Part shown: in pieces, positions 22,158 to 33,651 of the stretch
Position numbering within the stretch: the first letter of the stretch is position 1
Layout: each line of letters starts with the position of its first letter
DNA from: Microcyclosporella mali
Taxonomy: Eukaryota > Ascomycota > Dothideomycetes > Mycosphaerellales > Mycosphaerellaceae
Assembly: GCA_002785985.1 (NCBI GenBank)
Contig: NHNU01000001.1
Coordinates: 1,674,001 to 1,738,000, forward strand
Direction of reading: 5' to 3'
Length of the DNA: 64,000 nt
Translations under genes and position numbers: made by a program
Notes under the pieces: generated by a model
Seen by the model: only the letters and a program-made list of their open reading frames with translations
Databases searched by the model: none
What the model was told of the DNA's origin: nothing

Positions 22158-23433
22158 TCAAGACTCAATAAGATGCATTCCCTTTTCGAGGTCGCAGTTC
22201 TCAATGCGCTTCTCGGTCGTCATGCCCCGAGACTTGACCATCATGCGAGAAGTCTTGTGACCATGTAACCGAGACAAAAGAACCTCCACGCATGTCATGA
22301 ATGCTCTATGATCACAGAATGCATTCTTGGCACATGATGCGGGACAAATTCTTTTCACCCACGTGTTGCCGCAATGGTTCCTCAAGATCAGGCGCACCTG
22401 GAAAGACGATTGTTGACCAGGTTACGTGGAGACTCTCCATGACGACATCTGTAATGCTGCCGTCCCTGACCTCTTTCTGCAAGAAGTTCACCAGGCTTCA
22501 CTTGTTCACTTCGCATTACGAGCCACGTGCGGATACCTTAGATGTGCGCAGACTTTTGCTGTATTCTTGCTTTAGCACGTAGTGTACCAAGGTCCGGTTG
22601 TCCATGTAGTCGTCCGTTAACCGGACATCCTGGCAAGACGTCTTGATGCCCAGGTCCAGAGTTTCGAGGTTCCAGCACCCGGATAGCAGCTGAGCAAAGT
22701 CTTCAGCTCACTCGCTCTCCAGACATTTGTCGAACCAAACGCTGATCTTCAGGTACAGCAGGCTGTCGAAAACTTGCCGGAGCCTCACGCGGTCTTGTAT
22801 ATCGTAGTTGTATACAGGCAAGTTCCACTCAACCAAACGCATATCTATGCTCTTGAGTCTTACGCCGCTCAAAACGAGGGCGTTGATGCAAGACAAGAGT
22901 GCATTCAATGTGACGAGAGGCGGCGAGCGTAGCTGTAGATCATATCGAGCGGGATAGTGCTTCGGTTTGTCACAGCCATCGATGAACACAATTTCTTCCA
23001 AGTGATGGCCATGCGTGCGCAGCAAGCACAGAATGTATGTGAGTAGATGGGTTTCGAGCTGAGTCATGCGCATGTGTCGTTGCACTGAGCGGGCATGATG
23101 GAGCGCATGTGATACATAGTTCTGCTTGAACCCAGTCTGGTCATCCGCCCGCTGCATACCATCTTTGCGACCGTCCTCGTCAATCTCGTCAAGGCATATT
23201 TTGAGTCTCTTCAGGGCCGGTCCAAAGTTTGCGTCCTCTGCGATGTCGACGAGAGTACGAAGACAATCTTCATTGAGATACGTGCGCTGAGCTGTGAAGC
23301 CTCTGTCTCTGAACGTGCGATGGGATTTCTGCGCGGCCTTGCGACAGACGAGTCGCAGTGCACACACGCTCCCAGTATCGGCGCTTTCAGCTATGCGCTC
23401 GAAGAGCTCGGGTGACAGTGTGAGCAGCGACAT
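22158..23433 (-). pseudogene. F-box protein gene with in-frame stops
   Basis: The N-terminus MSLLTLSPELFERIAESADTG followed by ALRLVCRKAAQKSHRTF is a clear F-box (about residues 1-40) and starts at 23433. A leucine-rich part follows up to LKISVWFDKCLESE. There a TGA (22708-22710) ends the frame after 241 residues. In the same frame coding-like sequence continues directly (AEDFAQLLSGCWNLETLDL, then CQDVRLTDDYMDNRTLVHYVL). It then meets TAA (22516-22518) and TGA (22498-22500), and resumes with LVNFLQKEVRDGSITDVVMESLHV. A final block ending ENCDLEKGMHLIES needs a frame change or intron. I read it as a decayed F-box gene of the large fungal family. A functional 241-residue truncated protein is the alternative. 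Confidence 0.62.
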
Positions 23434-23608
23434 CTCAGTGACTTCGGAGGCTGCCGACACTGCAAGTGTTGCAAAGGTTGGTAAGTCAGAGCTGTGGGAA
23501 AAGCACAAGGCAGGCGCGCTAAGTGTGCATGGACCATGCCAACAGCTCAGAGCTGCATTTGGCATGTGAAATTGAATTTTTCCACATTCAGCCAAGTCTT
23601 GGGGCGCA

Positions 23609-25054
23609 TTACGGCGGTACACCAGCACCACAAACAACCTCCATCGGCCACTGCACCATCGTCTGCCACGAGTTAGGTAAGGTCTTGCAAATGGCCGGGA
23701 CCTGTCTCTGCGCAATGCCTTGGAACCAAGGGAAGGTCTCTTCGGCCAACTTCATGGAAGCAAAAGTGTGCGCCAGCATAGCAATAGCACGTGGCTGTCC
23801 AGTCTCCAGCAAAACACAAAATCTGTTCGGAACTCGAGCTGGCATGGCGATGACTCGTCTAGCGGTAGCAAGGGGTCCTTCAAGTTTCTGCGCCATGCCC
23901 TTGTAGATGAGTCCAATATAACTCAGGGTGTGTTCGTATGCTTCACGATCTTCGTCACCAATCTCATCGGCGCCGACGGGCAGGAGCAGGTATTTGAATG
24001 GTTCAAAATGTTCGGGCTTGAACAATTCTTGACTGTCAGTCAGATCAGGCTCGCCATACATGCCGCCCGCTGCTACCCGACGTCAGTACTGAGCAACTTT
24101 GCAATACAGCCATGCATACCTTGCAAAAGCCAGCGATCTCCAATGACCGCTTGCCATTGATTGACAACAACCCTGGTGCCGGTGGACAACTTGAACCATT
24201 CTAGAGGGCTGAGATTGAGCGAGTCCATAGCACCGGTATCTTCGCTCAGCGTGAACAAGGAGTAGCAGCACACCATTATGGAGCTCAAATAGACCGCCTG
24301 GAAGTTGTGTGGCCCAAGGCCAGCGACATTCCTCTGGTGTCCCTCTAGTGCCGCCGAGAAGTACTTTCTAGATATGTCCAGCATGTCACCATTTGGATCG
24401 GGGTTCTGCTGAACTGTGATGTCGGGCTCTAGATGATCGTTCAAGACCTTTCGAGCCTCAGTTGCGTTCTTCCAGCTATTTTCGATGGGCAACGTGGGTT
24501 CTGGGGGTGTAGTATTGGCAATTTTGCCACTATCTTCAACAGGAAGCATTTTGCCCTCCAGGGATGACCAGTATCTGTTTCGTTGTCTTGATGCGTACAA
24601 GGCGGTCACAGCGAGCATTCCGTCGAGCACATATCGATGGTCAAACGCAATCACTGGAGCTTGATACTTCCAGAACTCCCACGTGGTCGTGAGCGACATG
24701 CAAGTATACGCCATCCATTCATGCATCAATCGAAGTTCTAAGGCTGGATTGCCGGGATGAGCTATGCTGGCACTGCCATTCGCCGCCGCTGGGCTGGCTG
24801 AGTCACCATATGGTGATGAGGGATAGTCGCAATCAACCTGATGTCGCGTACATGCCCCGCACTTAGGCTTTGATTCATCACACTGAGGCTGTCAGTCTTA
24901 TGTAGGCCAGCGAACTTAGGTTTGACCGCCGACCTTGACTTTTCTTGCTTTGCATCGCCTGCATCCCTTTCGCCAATCTATCAGCATAATCCCGGGCTTG
25001 ATCGAGAGATGTTCCTACCGTTCGCGTCTTCTTATGGCTCAGCCTTGGAGGCAT
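23609..25054 (-). CDS. Zn2Cys6 transcription factor
   Basis: Four exons, 25019-25054, 24934-24966, 24120-24882 and 23609-24069, total 1293 nt and encode 430 residues. Introns are 52, 51 and 50 nt. The DNA-binding domain is split over three exons and reads C-x2-C-x6-C-x6-C-x2-C-x6-C (cysteines 14, 17, 24, 31, 34, 41) after MPPRLSHKKTRTG. The middle region has the fungal-specific factor layout (LRLMHEWMAYTCMSL, YVLDGMLAVTALYASR), ending with WFQGIAQRQVPAICKTLP. An ATG 33 bases further upstream (25087) is in frame but less likely. Nuclear location is expected; the target pathway is unknown. It is divergent from the CDP-alcohol phosphotransferase, and its stop is 176 bp from the F-box start. Confidence 0.9.
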
Positions 25055-25633
25055 TACGACCCTGATTTGGGGAGTCTCAGACTGCATCTATCGTATACGT
25101 GATATTGCCTGGACCGAGTCTGATGAGACAGGCGTGAGAATGGTCTACTGCCGCCTGGTGCTAGAAATACGTTCTCGTAAAGCGGCTCTATGACAGCAGT
25201 CCAGATGTTACCAGGTAAAGAATGAATGATAGCAGCGCAGCCGACTTCGCCCAGCCGGCTCCGTGCACGATAATTGTTATTGACCTCCGAGGGATGTTGT
25301 TAATGTCCGCTCGGATTCGGCATGTCCCCCGGAAGGAGCACCTCGTATTCTATAGGGCTGAAGATGCTTACTAAGTGGACCCACCTGTGACGATGGTCGC
25401 TTCCTGCCAACAAAGACAAGTTTTTGGCTCCTCGAAATTGCCTCACAATCCTCCATCACATGTCAATATACCATCGCTCTCGCAACACAGTTTCCATCGA
25501 GCTTGGGTCGGAGACACGCACGCCGGCTTCAGCGACCTCAGACCAGAAGCCCTTTTCACAGATAACGCACTTGGCTGCCTACTAGACAACCTAAGTTTCT
25601 TGCCCTGACGCGTCCGTCGACATCTCGGCCAAG
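25055..25633. promoter_or_regulatory. divergent promoter region
   Basis: This 579 bp separates the Zn2Cys6 gene (leftward) from the phosphotransferase gene (rightward). The open frames inside are short and without motifs. Nothing specific was identified. Confidence 0.45.
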
Positions 25634-27019
25634 ATGTACGTCCGACAGGAACAACTTCCGCGGCTGAAGGAGTACAAGTACTCGGGTAGGTGAGATCGCG
25701 ACTGAAAATGCATGCCATGACTCGCTGACGTTTGCGTGCAGCTGTTGATCACAGCTTGATTTCAAGGTACATTCTGAAGCCATACTGGTGGAGTCAAGTG
25801 ATAGAGCTCTTCCCACTGTCTATGGCCCCGAATGCCATCACACTCTCGGGATTTGGCTTCGTCATCGCAAATGTCTTCACCATGCTTTACTACTCGCCGA
25901 GCATGGATCAAGATTGCCCTTCCTGGGTTTACTGGACGTGGGCTGTTGGGTTGTTTCTCTATCAAACTTTCGATGCAATCGATGGCTCGCAAGCACGAAG
26001 GACCGGCCAAAGCGGACCCCTCGGTGAGCTCTTTGATCACGGGGTCGACGCGCTCAACACCAGTCTGGAAGTTCTCCTCTTCGCTGCGGCTATGAACTTC
26101 GGCCAAGGATGGAAGACAGTCCTCACGCTGTTCGCATGTAAGTTGGGATATGGTTCTGGTTGTTGGAGTGGCCAAGCTGACATCTTCTAGGTCTCCTTAC
26201 ATTCTACGTCCAGACATGGGATGAGTACCATACAAAGACCCTTACTCTTGGCCTTGTCTCTGGACCCGTGGAAGGCATTCTGACACTCTGCGTTGTCTAT
26301 GCTATTACTGGATACATGGGCGGCGGCAGCTACTGGCAACAGCCAATGCTCAGCGCGTTCGGCCTTCCTCACTACAGCTGGATCCCGAAGATTGCCTATG
26401 AGTGGGACTTTGGCGACTTCTACATGTTCTACGGTGGACTTGTTCTTGTATTCAACACCGTGGTGAGGTAAGGGTAGAACCAGAAATTGTGAATCCATGA
26501 TTGCGACTGACACTCCGTTTTAGCTCACAAAATGTCATGGCTGCCAGAAGAGCTCGTGGAGAACATGCACGCAACGCAATGCTTGGTTTGGTACCATTCT
26601 TCACTTCGTGGGCGTTGATCGCCTCATATCTCGCCCTGCAGCCAAACATCCTCCGCCATCATCTTGTGCCTTTTGTGCTGTACGTGGGCTTGATCAATGC
26701 GTACAGCGTCGGCCAGATGATCACTGCACATCTCACCAAATCGCCGTTCCCATATCAGAACATTCTGGTTTTGCCTCTAATATTCGGTGTTGTCGACTCC
26801 ATCGGACCTCTCTTAACCACAAAGCTTGGTTTTGGGTGGCCAAGCTCACTCGGCGATGGAGTCTACCAAGTCGCCTTCATGTTCACCTGCTTGGGTTTTG
26901 CTGTCGGCGTCTACGCCAGCTTCGTCGTGGATGTTATCGTCACGATCTGTGACTACCTCGACATCTGGTGCCTGACTATCAAGCATCCAAAGGCGGAGAA
27001 TCAGAAGAAAGCAAATTGA
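25634..27019 (+). CDS. choline/ethanolamine phosphotransferase (CDP-alcohol phosphatidyltransferase)
   Basis: Four exons, 25634-25685, 25742-26137, 26191-26467 and 26524-27019, encode 406 residues. The enzyme transfers phosphocholine or phosphoethanolamine from the CDP-alcohol to diacylglycerol, the last step of the Kennedy pathway, in the ER or Golgi membrane. The catalytic CDP-OH-P motif D-G-x2-A-R-x8-G-x3-D-x3-D is seen in DAIDGSQARRTGQSGPLGEL followed by FDHGVD at about residues 100-125. An N-terminal LPRLKEYKYSAVDHSLISRY and PLSMAPNAITLSG are typical of the yeast Cpt1/Ept1 family. Around seven to nine hydrophobic segments follow. Head-group preference cannot be decided from sequence. Confidence 0.93.
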
Positions 27020-29209
27020 GAATCATGGACTTCTCAGATGGCAAGAACGCAAGAATGCAGATACGGCGAGATATGCAAAGGGCATAAACAGCAAGTATGT
27101 CGACAAGGAGAAACGTGATCGACGAGCCGGCTCATCCCGCCATCCGCGACTGAATCCTCAGGCTCCGCACCTGATAAAGCCCCGCGGCGGATACCGTAAA
27201 CACATCTCATACAAGGCTGAACAAGTGTGGACGTCCAGCAACCTACGATCTCCTTCTCGCCACCAAGCAAACAGTTTCGCAAAAACTCTGAAGTCCATGG
27301 TAATTCTGCCTTGTCCGAGGTCGCCGTAGTAAAACTAAGGCTTAGCAACAGTGGGACACAATTTACTTGATCGCGAATTCCATCAAGGATGTCGTCTTTC
27401 GCACGGAAGCTCCAGAGACGAAGCTGAAGGTTCGACCAACGACGAGCGAGGCTCCCAGCCCACCGACAGATTCATCCTGATAACCTCAAACCAATTCGAT
27501 CACCCGGGACCTACACCGCATTTTCGCTAGACGCCATCGTATGGCATGCTGCTTTCTTATGAGCAATGGCGCGCCTCAACTTTTCCGCTTTGTAATTCTC
27601 GCTGAGATTGACCAAGATCTTTGGGACTGAGGATAGAAGATGGCGAGGCTTTCATTTATTCGGCTCCACTCCAGAGCATATAATAATCGTCATCCCTACG
27701 AGCTGCTACCAATAACCGGCGCTGCAGTGTGCACAGTTGCCTCATTTCTTGCGTCGTTCTCCGTCTCCATCTTACCGACGTCTAGCCCTTACTCTAAGGC
27801 TTCTCTGGGCCTTCGAATCATAATCATCGACGGTGTACTGACTGTACAGGAATGTCAACGTCCTCGACTGAATATGAGCTACTCTTCCACTGTTATGTGA
27901 TGCCTTGCTTGGGGAAAGTCGAAGGTTGCTCAGCAGATCAAGTTTCAGGTTCTCCGCATCGCGACAAGTACGAAATTTCGACGTTATTGCGAGATATGGG
28001 AAGATCTGAAAAAGACAGGAAATGGAGATGGAAAGGGCCGCGAGGTGCAGTCGTGAGACATGCCAAGTCAGTACTGACCACAGACAATCTGCATTGTCGC
28101 GCAGATACACCAGACTCCGCCACCCGATCAAGCAATCATCCTTACACGGTCTCGGACTCTTTGACAATCTCATTATCTGACCGCTTTGCTCCACACTGAG
28201 AAGCTTATGGGGCCTGAGGCACGAAGAATTGGCGGCCGACGCTAGAAATGAAGGGAGGCGATCATCTCCTTCGCTGTCCGGCTATGCATATGAACTTCAT
28301 GCGGTAGTCCTGGGATTGACCACACAGCCTGCACTCCGCGATTGCGCGATTTCGCGCTCTCGAACTCTCAGACCCTCGATATCTCATGCTTTGCAAGGAT
28401 GATTACAGTCACTTCATGACAAGCTTGTAACGCAGACCGCCAGATTCATGGTCTACAAACTCTACACAGGAATGGAACCACCTGACCTCCGTCGAATTGC
28501 CTCGGGGATGAGGTGGAATCCAAGACTTGTGTAGTCGCCAAGTGTGCGAAAGATACCATGCCAAGTCTGCGACATGCGCAGGTACCTTTCCAGTATAAGC
28601 CTCGGACTCTCTCTACCGTGTCCAGTTCTTAGTCGCGATGTACTTACGTGCTCACTGCAGAATTTCAAACCGAAAGCCGGGTGATCTGCCTCTCGCATCC
28701 AAGCAGCTGCGTCCTTTGAACATCTTTAGCTTCGCCTTACGCTTTCTACCTCAGGCTTGTCGCTAGGCGCAGTCGGTGTTTGGAGACTCCGCTAATCCAC
28801 CTTCACAGCGCATCATGCAGCGCCTACGCGCGCGAAGATACAATTCCCAGGGTCTTCATGATGCAAAGGTATCAGGTCCGCTATACTCGTACTATCTCTG
28901 GGAAAGACTTCCAGGTATTGCTTCTGCCTTGCCATTCAACGAATCTCAACCAGACGTCTGCACCATTAGATCATTTTGGATTGGTCCCTCGACGTGGTCA
29001 GCTTTCGATTCTATCAGAGGTACGACCAAAACTCAGAAGCATACAGCAGGGATTTACGGAGCGAAGCGGCGAAGTCAAAGACCTCATAATATGAGGACCT
29101 GAGGACTTCAGTATTCGAGATCCCTGGGTGCATGCGCCTCATAGATCACCTGCATCTGCTGCAGAAGTTCATCACTACCATCGCATGACAATACAGCCTG
29201 TCGTCAAAA
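27020..29209. other. 2.2 kb stretch without a supported gene
   Basis: Frames on both strands (for example 27034-27348 minus, 27772-28194 minus, 28776-29102 plus) have no motif, no hydrophobic pattern and no matching exon partners. No terminal repeats or transposon domains were seen. It could be eroded sequence, regulatory DNA or a gene that I do not recognise. Confidence 0.45.
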
Positions 29210-29902
29210 ATGCAGACCACACCCTTCTTTACACGCTCCCAGGAGCACCAAGGTCGCATGTACACTATGTCAACACAGGGGGGTTATACGACATCAACCA
29301 CATCCTTCAAATCGTCGACATCCAAATCGTCAACGACAGCCGATAAGTGGACCGAGCCTTTCATCGATATCAGCAAACCCGCCGAGCTTCGTAGACGAGG
29401 GCGCTCGCCTCGACCAGGGCATCGCCGCGGTCTCGTACCAACAATGGCAAGACCAGAGGTCTCCACAATATCGAGCACGTCTGCGACACTGCCGACTACT
29501 TCCAAGAGAGCAAAGAGATCGAAGAGATCGAGACAGGATTTCCCAGCAGCGCTGCGCATTCGACTGTCGACCATGGCTTCGGACCTGGCCCTGCGCGTAA
29601 ACGGGCTGCTTGCCAGCGGCCACCTCCGCGCGACAGATGTACTCCCCGTCGGGAAAGACATTCTCGATGTCTCAGCTCTGTGCTGCCATATCAAGCAAAA
29701 TCAACCAGCCGTTCCGACCTGGGACGGTATGAATCGACACGTCCACGACGCCCTCCAAGCAGAGAAAGTACAAGGCATCCGGTGCACCTGTTGCAACGTC
29801 ATGGATCTGATGGATCTAGACGGGGAGGTACTGCACATGTTTCCTGACGATGGAGACGACGGCGTCGTAGGAGTGGAAGTGCAGAGGGCGGCGGGACTTT
29901 GA
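29210..29902 (+). CDS. hypothetical protein, uncertain
   Basis: An open frame of 230 codons from an ATG. The first third is Ser/Thr-rich (TTSTTSFKSSTSKSSTTADKW), then a very basic stretch, then a more protein-like C-terminal half (LALRVNGLLASGHLRATDVL, VSALCCHIKQNQPAVPTWDGM, RCTCCNVMDLMDLDGEVLHM). GC-rich third positions in the second half support coding. The middle part also reads plausibly in another frame (NIEHVCDTADYFQESKEIEE), so an unmodelled intron or frameshift near 29390-29460 is possible. No family is recognised and no function is proposed. Confidence 0.4.
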   Translation: MQTTPFFTRSQEHQGRMYTMSTQGGYTTSTTSFKSSTSKSSTTADKWTEPFIDISKPAELRRRGRSPRPGHRRGLVPTMARPEVSTISSTSATLPTTSKRAKRSKRSRQDFPAALRIRLSTMASDLALRVNGLLASGHLRATDVLPVGKDILDVSALCCHIKQNQPAVPTWDGMNRHVHDALQAEKVQGIRCTCCNVMDLMDLDGEVLHMFPDDGDDGVVGVEVQRAAGL

Positions 29903-31189
29903 TGCAAAGGGAGGCTAGGAGAATATTGGATGAGGCGGCGGAATTGTTAGGTTCAAGTGGAAGTGGAAGGGTGGGGCAGGAGGGGAGTATGGACAGCATA
30001 CGAAGGGCAATGAAAAGCCTCTTTTCGACCAAGGGATAAAAGGCACTCGTGTGCGCAGTGGCACCTCATACCACTTAGCGTGTAACAAGTACTAATAAGA
30101 AATATGAAACTTGAGAGGCGACGTCTCACAATCGTGGTTTGGTTGGCCGGCTTTCAATGCTACCGAGCAGCTTGGCAGTATTACGCCTCAAGTCTGCGCA
30201 TGTGTGACATTTTTGACAGACTTGCCAAATGGTGCGTCGTGCAGGACACGTGACATGAGGCGGTGCACTTCAGGAGTGGACATGGGTTATCCTTGATTTC
30301 TTTGCAAGGGGCGGGGATCAAGGTGGAGTTACCAATCTCGGGCTGTCTGGACGATTTAGGAGTTTTGATGATGAGGATGGTGATATTCAACGATATTGTG
30401 TTGTGTTCAAATGACTGTGATATCGCTTCGACTGATTGATCGTGTTTCGTCGTCTCGAATGGTTCTTGGACCAATGATACTGAATGCGAGATAGGATGAG
30501 TCGCCTAATTGATGCTGCAGACTGCTAATCTCACATGGTACGCTATTTCATTAGCGCGGCGGGAGCTCGCCTGGAGTGTGGGAGGTGGAGTGTACCTGGC
30601 CTGGCCTGGCCTGGCTTATTATCCGTCTCCTGTTCTCCTCTGTACATCTGATCTCTCGAGAAACGAGACGCGACGCTGGCCGGCGGTGATGAGAGCAACC
30701 CTTGGACGCAGGACGAGCTGAAGGATCAACTACGCAATCCAAGGTTTCGACGGCAATAGCGCCTTAGCGTGCATCTATTGTACACCCTGTGCACCGGCTT
30801 CCAGCCCAGGGCTGCCGCGACTGCATCCCACGACGCCCGGCCAGACCCCAACGCCAAACGCCGACTCTTCCCACATTGCTGCTACAACGACGGCTGCTCC
30901 ACCATAACCACCACAGTCACCACCACCACCTTCACTGCGTGCGCTGGCCCAGCGCGCGGCCTTCGCTACTCCATCCATACTCCCGTTCCTTTCCTATCGC
31001 CAGTGACAGGACATAGCACCGCTTCATCCCCCAGCAGGAGACCCGTCGCGCCGCCGATCAACGAGCTTCGCGACTGCCAGCCTCGCGGACGATTATACCT
31101 CATGGAACGGCAGTGAAATCGCCTTTCCTGCAGACCAACTATATTCTCTCGTTTCAACCACTACATACTCCCACTATTGATCCGCCAAC
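29903..31189. other. intergenic upstream of palI
   Basis: No coding frame is supported. A short CCTGG repeat lies at 30595-30615. The right half (about 30760-31180) is C-rich and pyrimidine-rich with CCACCA runs, as in a long 5' leader of the palI gene. I did not find a convincing PacC-type site by eye. Confidence 0.45.
30595..30615 (+). repeat. CCTGG pentanucleotide repeat
   Basis: Four consecutive CCTGG units in non-coding sequence upstream of palI. Confidence 0.95.
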
Positions 31190-33651
31190 ATGCTGCGACC
31201 GGCCACCCCGCTCAGCATTATATTCTTCGTCGCCTTCGTGCTGCTACTGTTGAGCACTTTAAGCACCCCGATCATTGCGGGCATCCCGCTGGCTACATTT
31301 CAAGGCTATAATTTTGGCGTGTTCGGATACTGCAAAAATGGCGTTTGCACTGGGCCGAGGATAGGCTATTCTACAGGTAACATGCCCACCAACTTGCGCA
31401 TGGATGATGTCTTACTGAACACTCGTAGATGGCCTATTCAATGGCACAAACGCCAACCAGGACTTCGACCTCCCCTCCACCACACGACATAGCTTGTCCT
31501 CTATCCTTGTCGTCCATCCCATCGCCGCGCTCATGACGCTGATCTGCTTCGGTCTCGCAGTAGCCGCGCATTTTCATGGCCCGAGCCACTCGCCGCGGTA
31601 CCTCCTCGCCCTCCTCATTCTGACCTTTCCGACTCTGCTCGTCACCCTGCTCGCGTTCCTGGTCGACATCCTCCTGTTTGTTCCGCATATGAGCTGGGGA
31701 GGCTGGATCGTGTTGGCTGCGACCATCCTCATCATTGGGTCTAGCATCGTGACTTGCGCTATGCGGAGGACTCTGGTCAGTCGCAAGGCACGCAAGAAGC
31801 GTATCGCAGAGAATGTGGACATGAATGGCACGGAGTACTACAACAACTTGGCGAATCAGAGACTAGATTTCGGCGGGCCGGACAGTCTGCCCAAAGCAGA
31901 CACACTGCCAAGAGCAGACAGCCCTCCTCCCATGAGTGGTAGCACGGCAGTTGACAAGAATGGCCCACAATTCGCGACGTTTGAGATGAAGCGACAGGAC
32001 ACCCATGAGAGTCGGATGGGTGGCTCTGGTAGCATTGACGATCGCACGCCATTGAACCCCAATCGAGATCCGAGCATTCGATCGGCGAGCACCGGACGGA
32101 GGCCATACTTCGATGACAATGCACCACCTATGCCAATGGATGATGGTAATGGAATGCCCAGAAGACCCAGCAGAGACCAGTACGGCAATTCTATTCCTCC
32201 AGGTACTGCGATTGGCATGGCAGGAGCACCAGGACTTCGCCATCAGAATTCGCAAGGCTCGCTCGGCTCGAACCGGTCGAATGGCTATCCGCCGCGCGGA
32301 AGAGGCTACGGTCCTCCGCCACGAGGTTACGGACCACCGCGCGGAGGATTCGGACCTTCGAGAGGAGCATATCCACCGAGGGGAGGACGTGGAGGCTATG
32401 GACCACCACCACCACCACCTGGCTGGAGAGGACGCGGAGGCTATGGACCACCGCCGCCGGGAATGATGAGGGGACGAGGAGGACTGCCGCCGCCTAGGCA
32501 AGGGCCCCCACCTGGGTACGATCTTGATCCTTATGGAGCACCACGATCTGGACCACCTCCGCACTTGCAACAGGGTCCTCCACCAATGCATGACACAGGC
32601 GTGCCTATTGGGCAAGCCATTGAAATGGATGAGCGAACAGGCAGCGCACAGGGAAATGCACCCTCATACGATAACGGACCTTACGGCTTACGTGACAGCG
32701 ATATCGATGTAGCGGGAATGGTGGGACTTCAACAAGGACATCCGCAAGCACATCCGCCCCAACCGATACGACAGAATAGCAACCAGAGCGAACCGAGAAG
32801 TCCAACATCTATGTACTCTGACCAGTAAGTCGTCTTTTCTCACAGTGTGTGTCGAATGCGTGTTGATGTCGCGAAGGACGTATATGTCGCCACGACAGCA
32901 GTGGAGTAGCGTGCGTTCGCCGCTTGCTCAAGCAGCACCAGCGGGCTTCGTCTCACAGAATACAATCAATACCAACACTACTGGAAGCTTCTCCGAACCG
33001 CACTCATCTGCTGCTGCACCTTCATCGGGGATGCAGCCTGTATCGCCTGTGGCGGCATCACCATCTACAGCATTACCTCACAGCCCGAGGCATATGCGTG
33101 CTGGAAGTGAGCCATATTATGAGGATGTAGATCCTCGCTTTGCCCAAGACGAAGCACCGCCACCGCCAGAAACTTACCACACTCTCGGTGGGAATCCTCA
33201 TCGGGACAGCGGGATCCCAGGAGCGCTGACGCCCGGGCCCGGCCAGTTTGCCTCAGGTAATTCGCATTTGCATCCTCCTGGACCCGCTGACCCTTCCAAT
33301 AGCTCGTCGTCCCTAGAGCCGATTCCTGATGGAGCACGCTCGCCGGGAGAAGGGAGTGAAGCATCCCATTTCACTTCCGTCAGTCAGCGGCCAGTGAATC
33401 CAAATTGGAGACCTGTGGGCATGATGCCCGCAGGGAGTGCATTTGGTGGCAGTTCTGCTTCAGCTGCACAGAGAAGGAAGGAAGACGTCATTCTCAATGC
33501 CAATCCTGATTTCAGCTTACCGGGTATTGGACTTCCTGGACGTGGCAGGGGTAGGGGGAGAGGAGCATCTTCGTCCCTCAGGGGCGGATCGATGTCTGCT
33601 GCGGCTGCTGCTTCGGCTACGCCTTCGACGAGATACCCGACGGACATCTAG
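31190..33651 (+). CDS. palI: pH-response regulator PalI/Rim9
   Basis: Exons are 31190-31376, 31429-32824 and 32877-33651, totalling 2358 nt (785 residues). PalI/Rim9 is a plasma-membrane protein that helps the PalH/Rim21 sensor trigger the alkaline-pH PacC cascade. The N-terminus MLRPATPLSIIFFVAFVLLL is helix 1. A luminal loop contains GVFGYCKNGVCTGPRIGYST. Helices 2-4 lie in about residues 90-185 (SSILVVHPIAALMTLICFGL; SPRYLLALLILTFPTLLVTL; WGGWIVLAATILIIGSSIVT). The basic MRRTLVSRKARKKRIAEN that follows is highly typical. The long cytosolic tail is Gly/Pro/Arg-rich (PPRGRGYGPPP repeats). The second donor overlaps a stop codon (CA|GTAAGT gives CAG TAA if unspliced), which would give a protein ending at residue 528. 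Confidence 0.94.

Noticed and set aside
29284..29694. Minus-strand frame of 136 codons opposite the orphan ORF
   Set aside because: It ends in an aspartate/valine repeat produced by the complement of a Ser/Thr-rich plus frame and has no start context or partner exon.
31863..32615. Minus-strand frame of 250 codons rich in Arg/Ser/Trp
   Set aside because: It is antisense to the Gly/Pro-rich tail of PalI; its length comes from biased composition.
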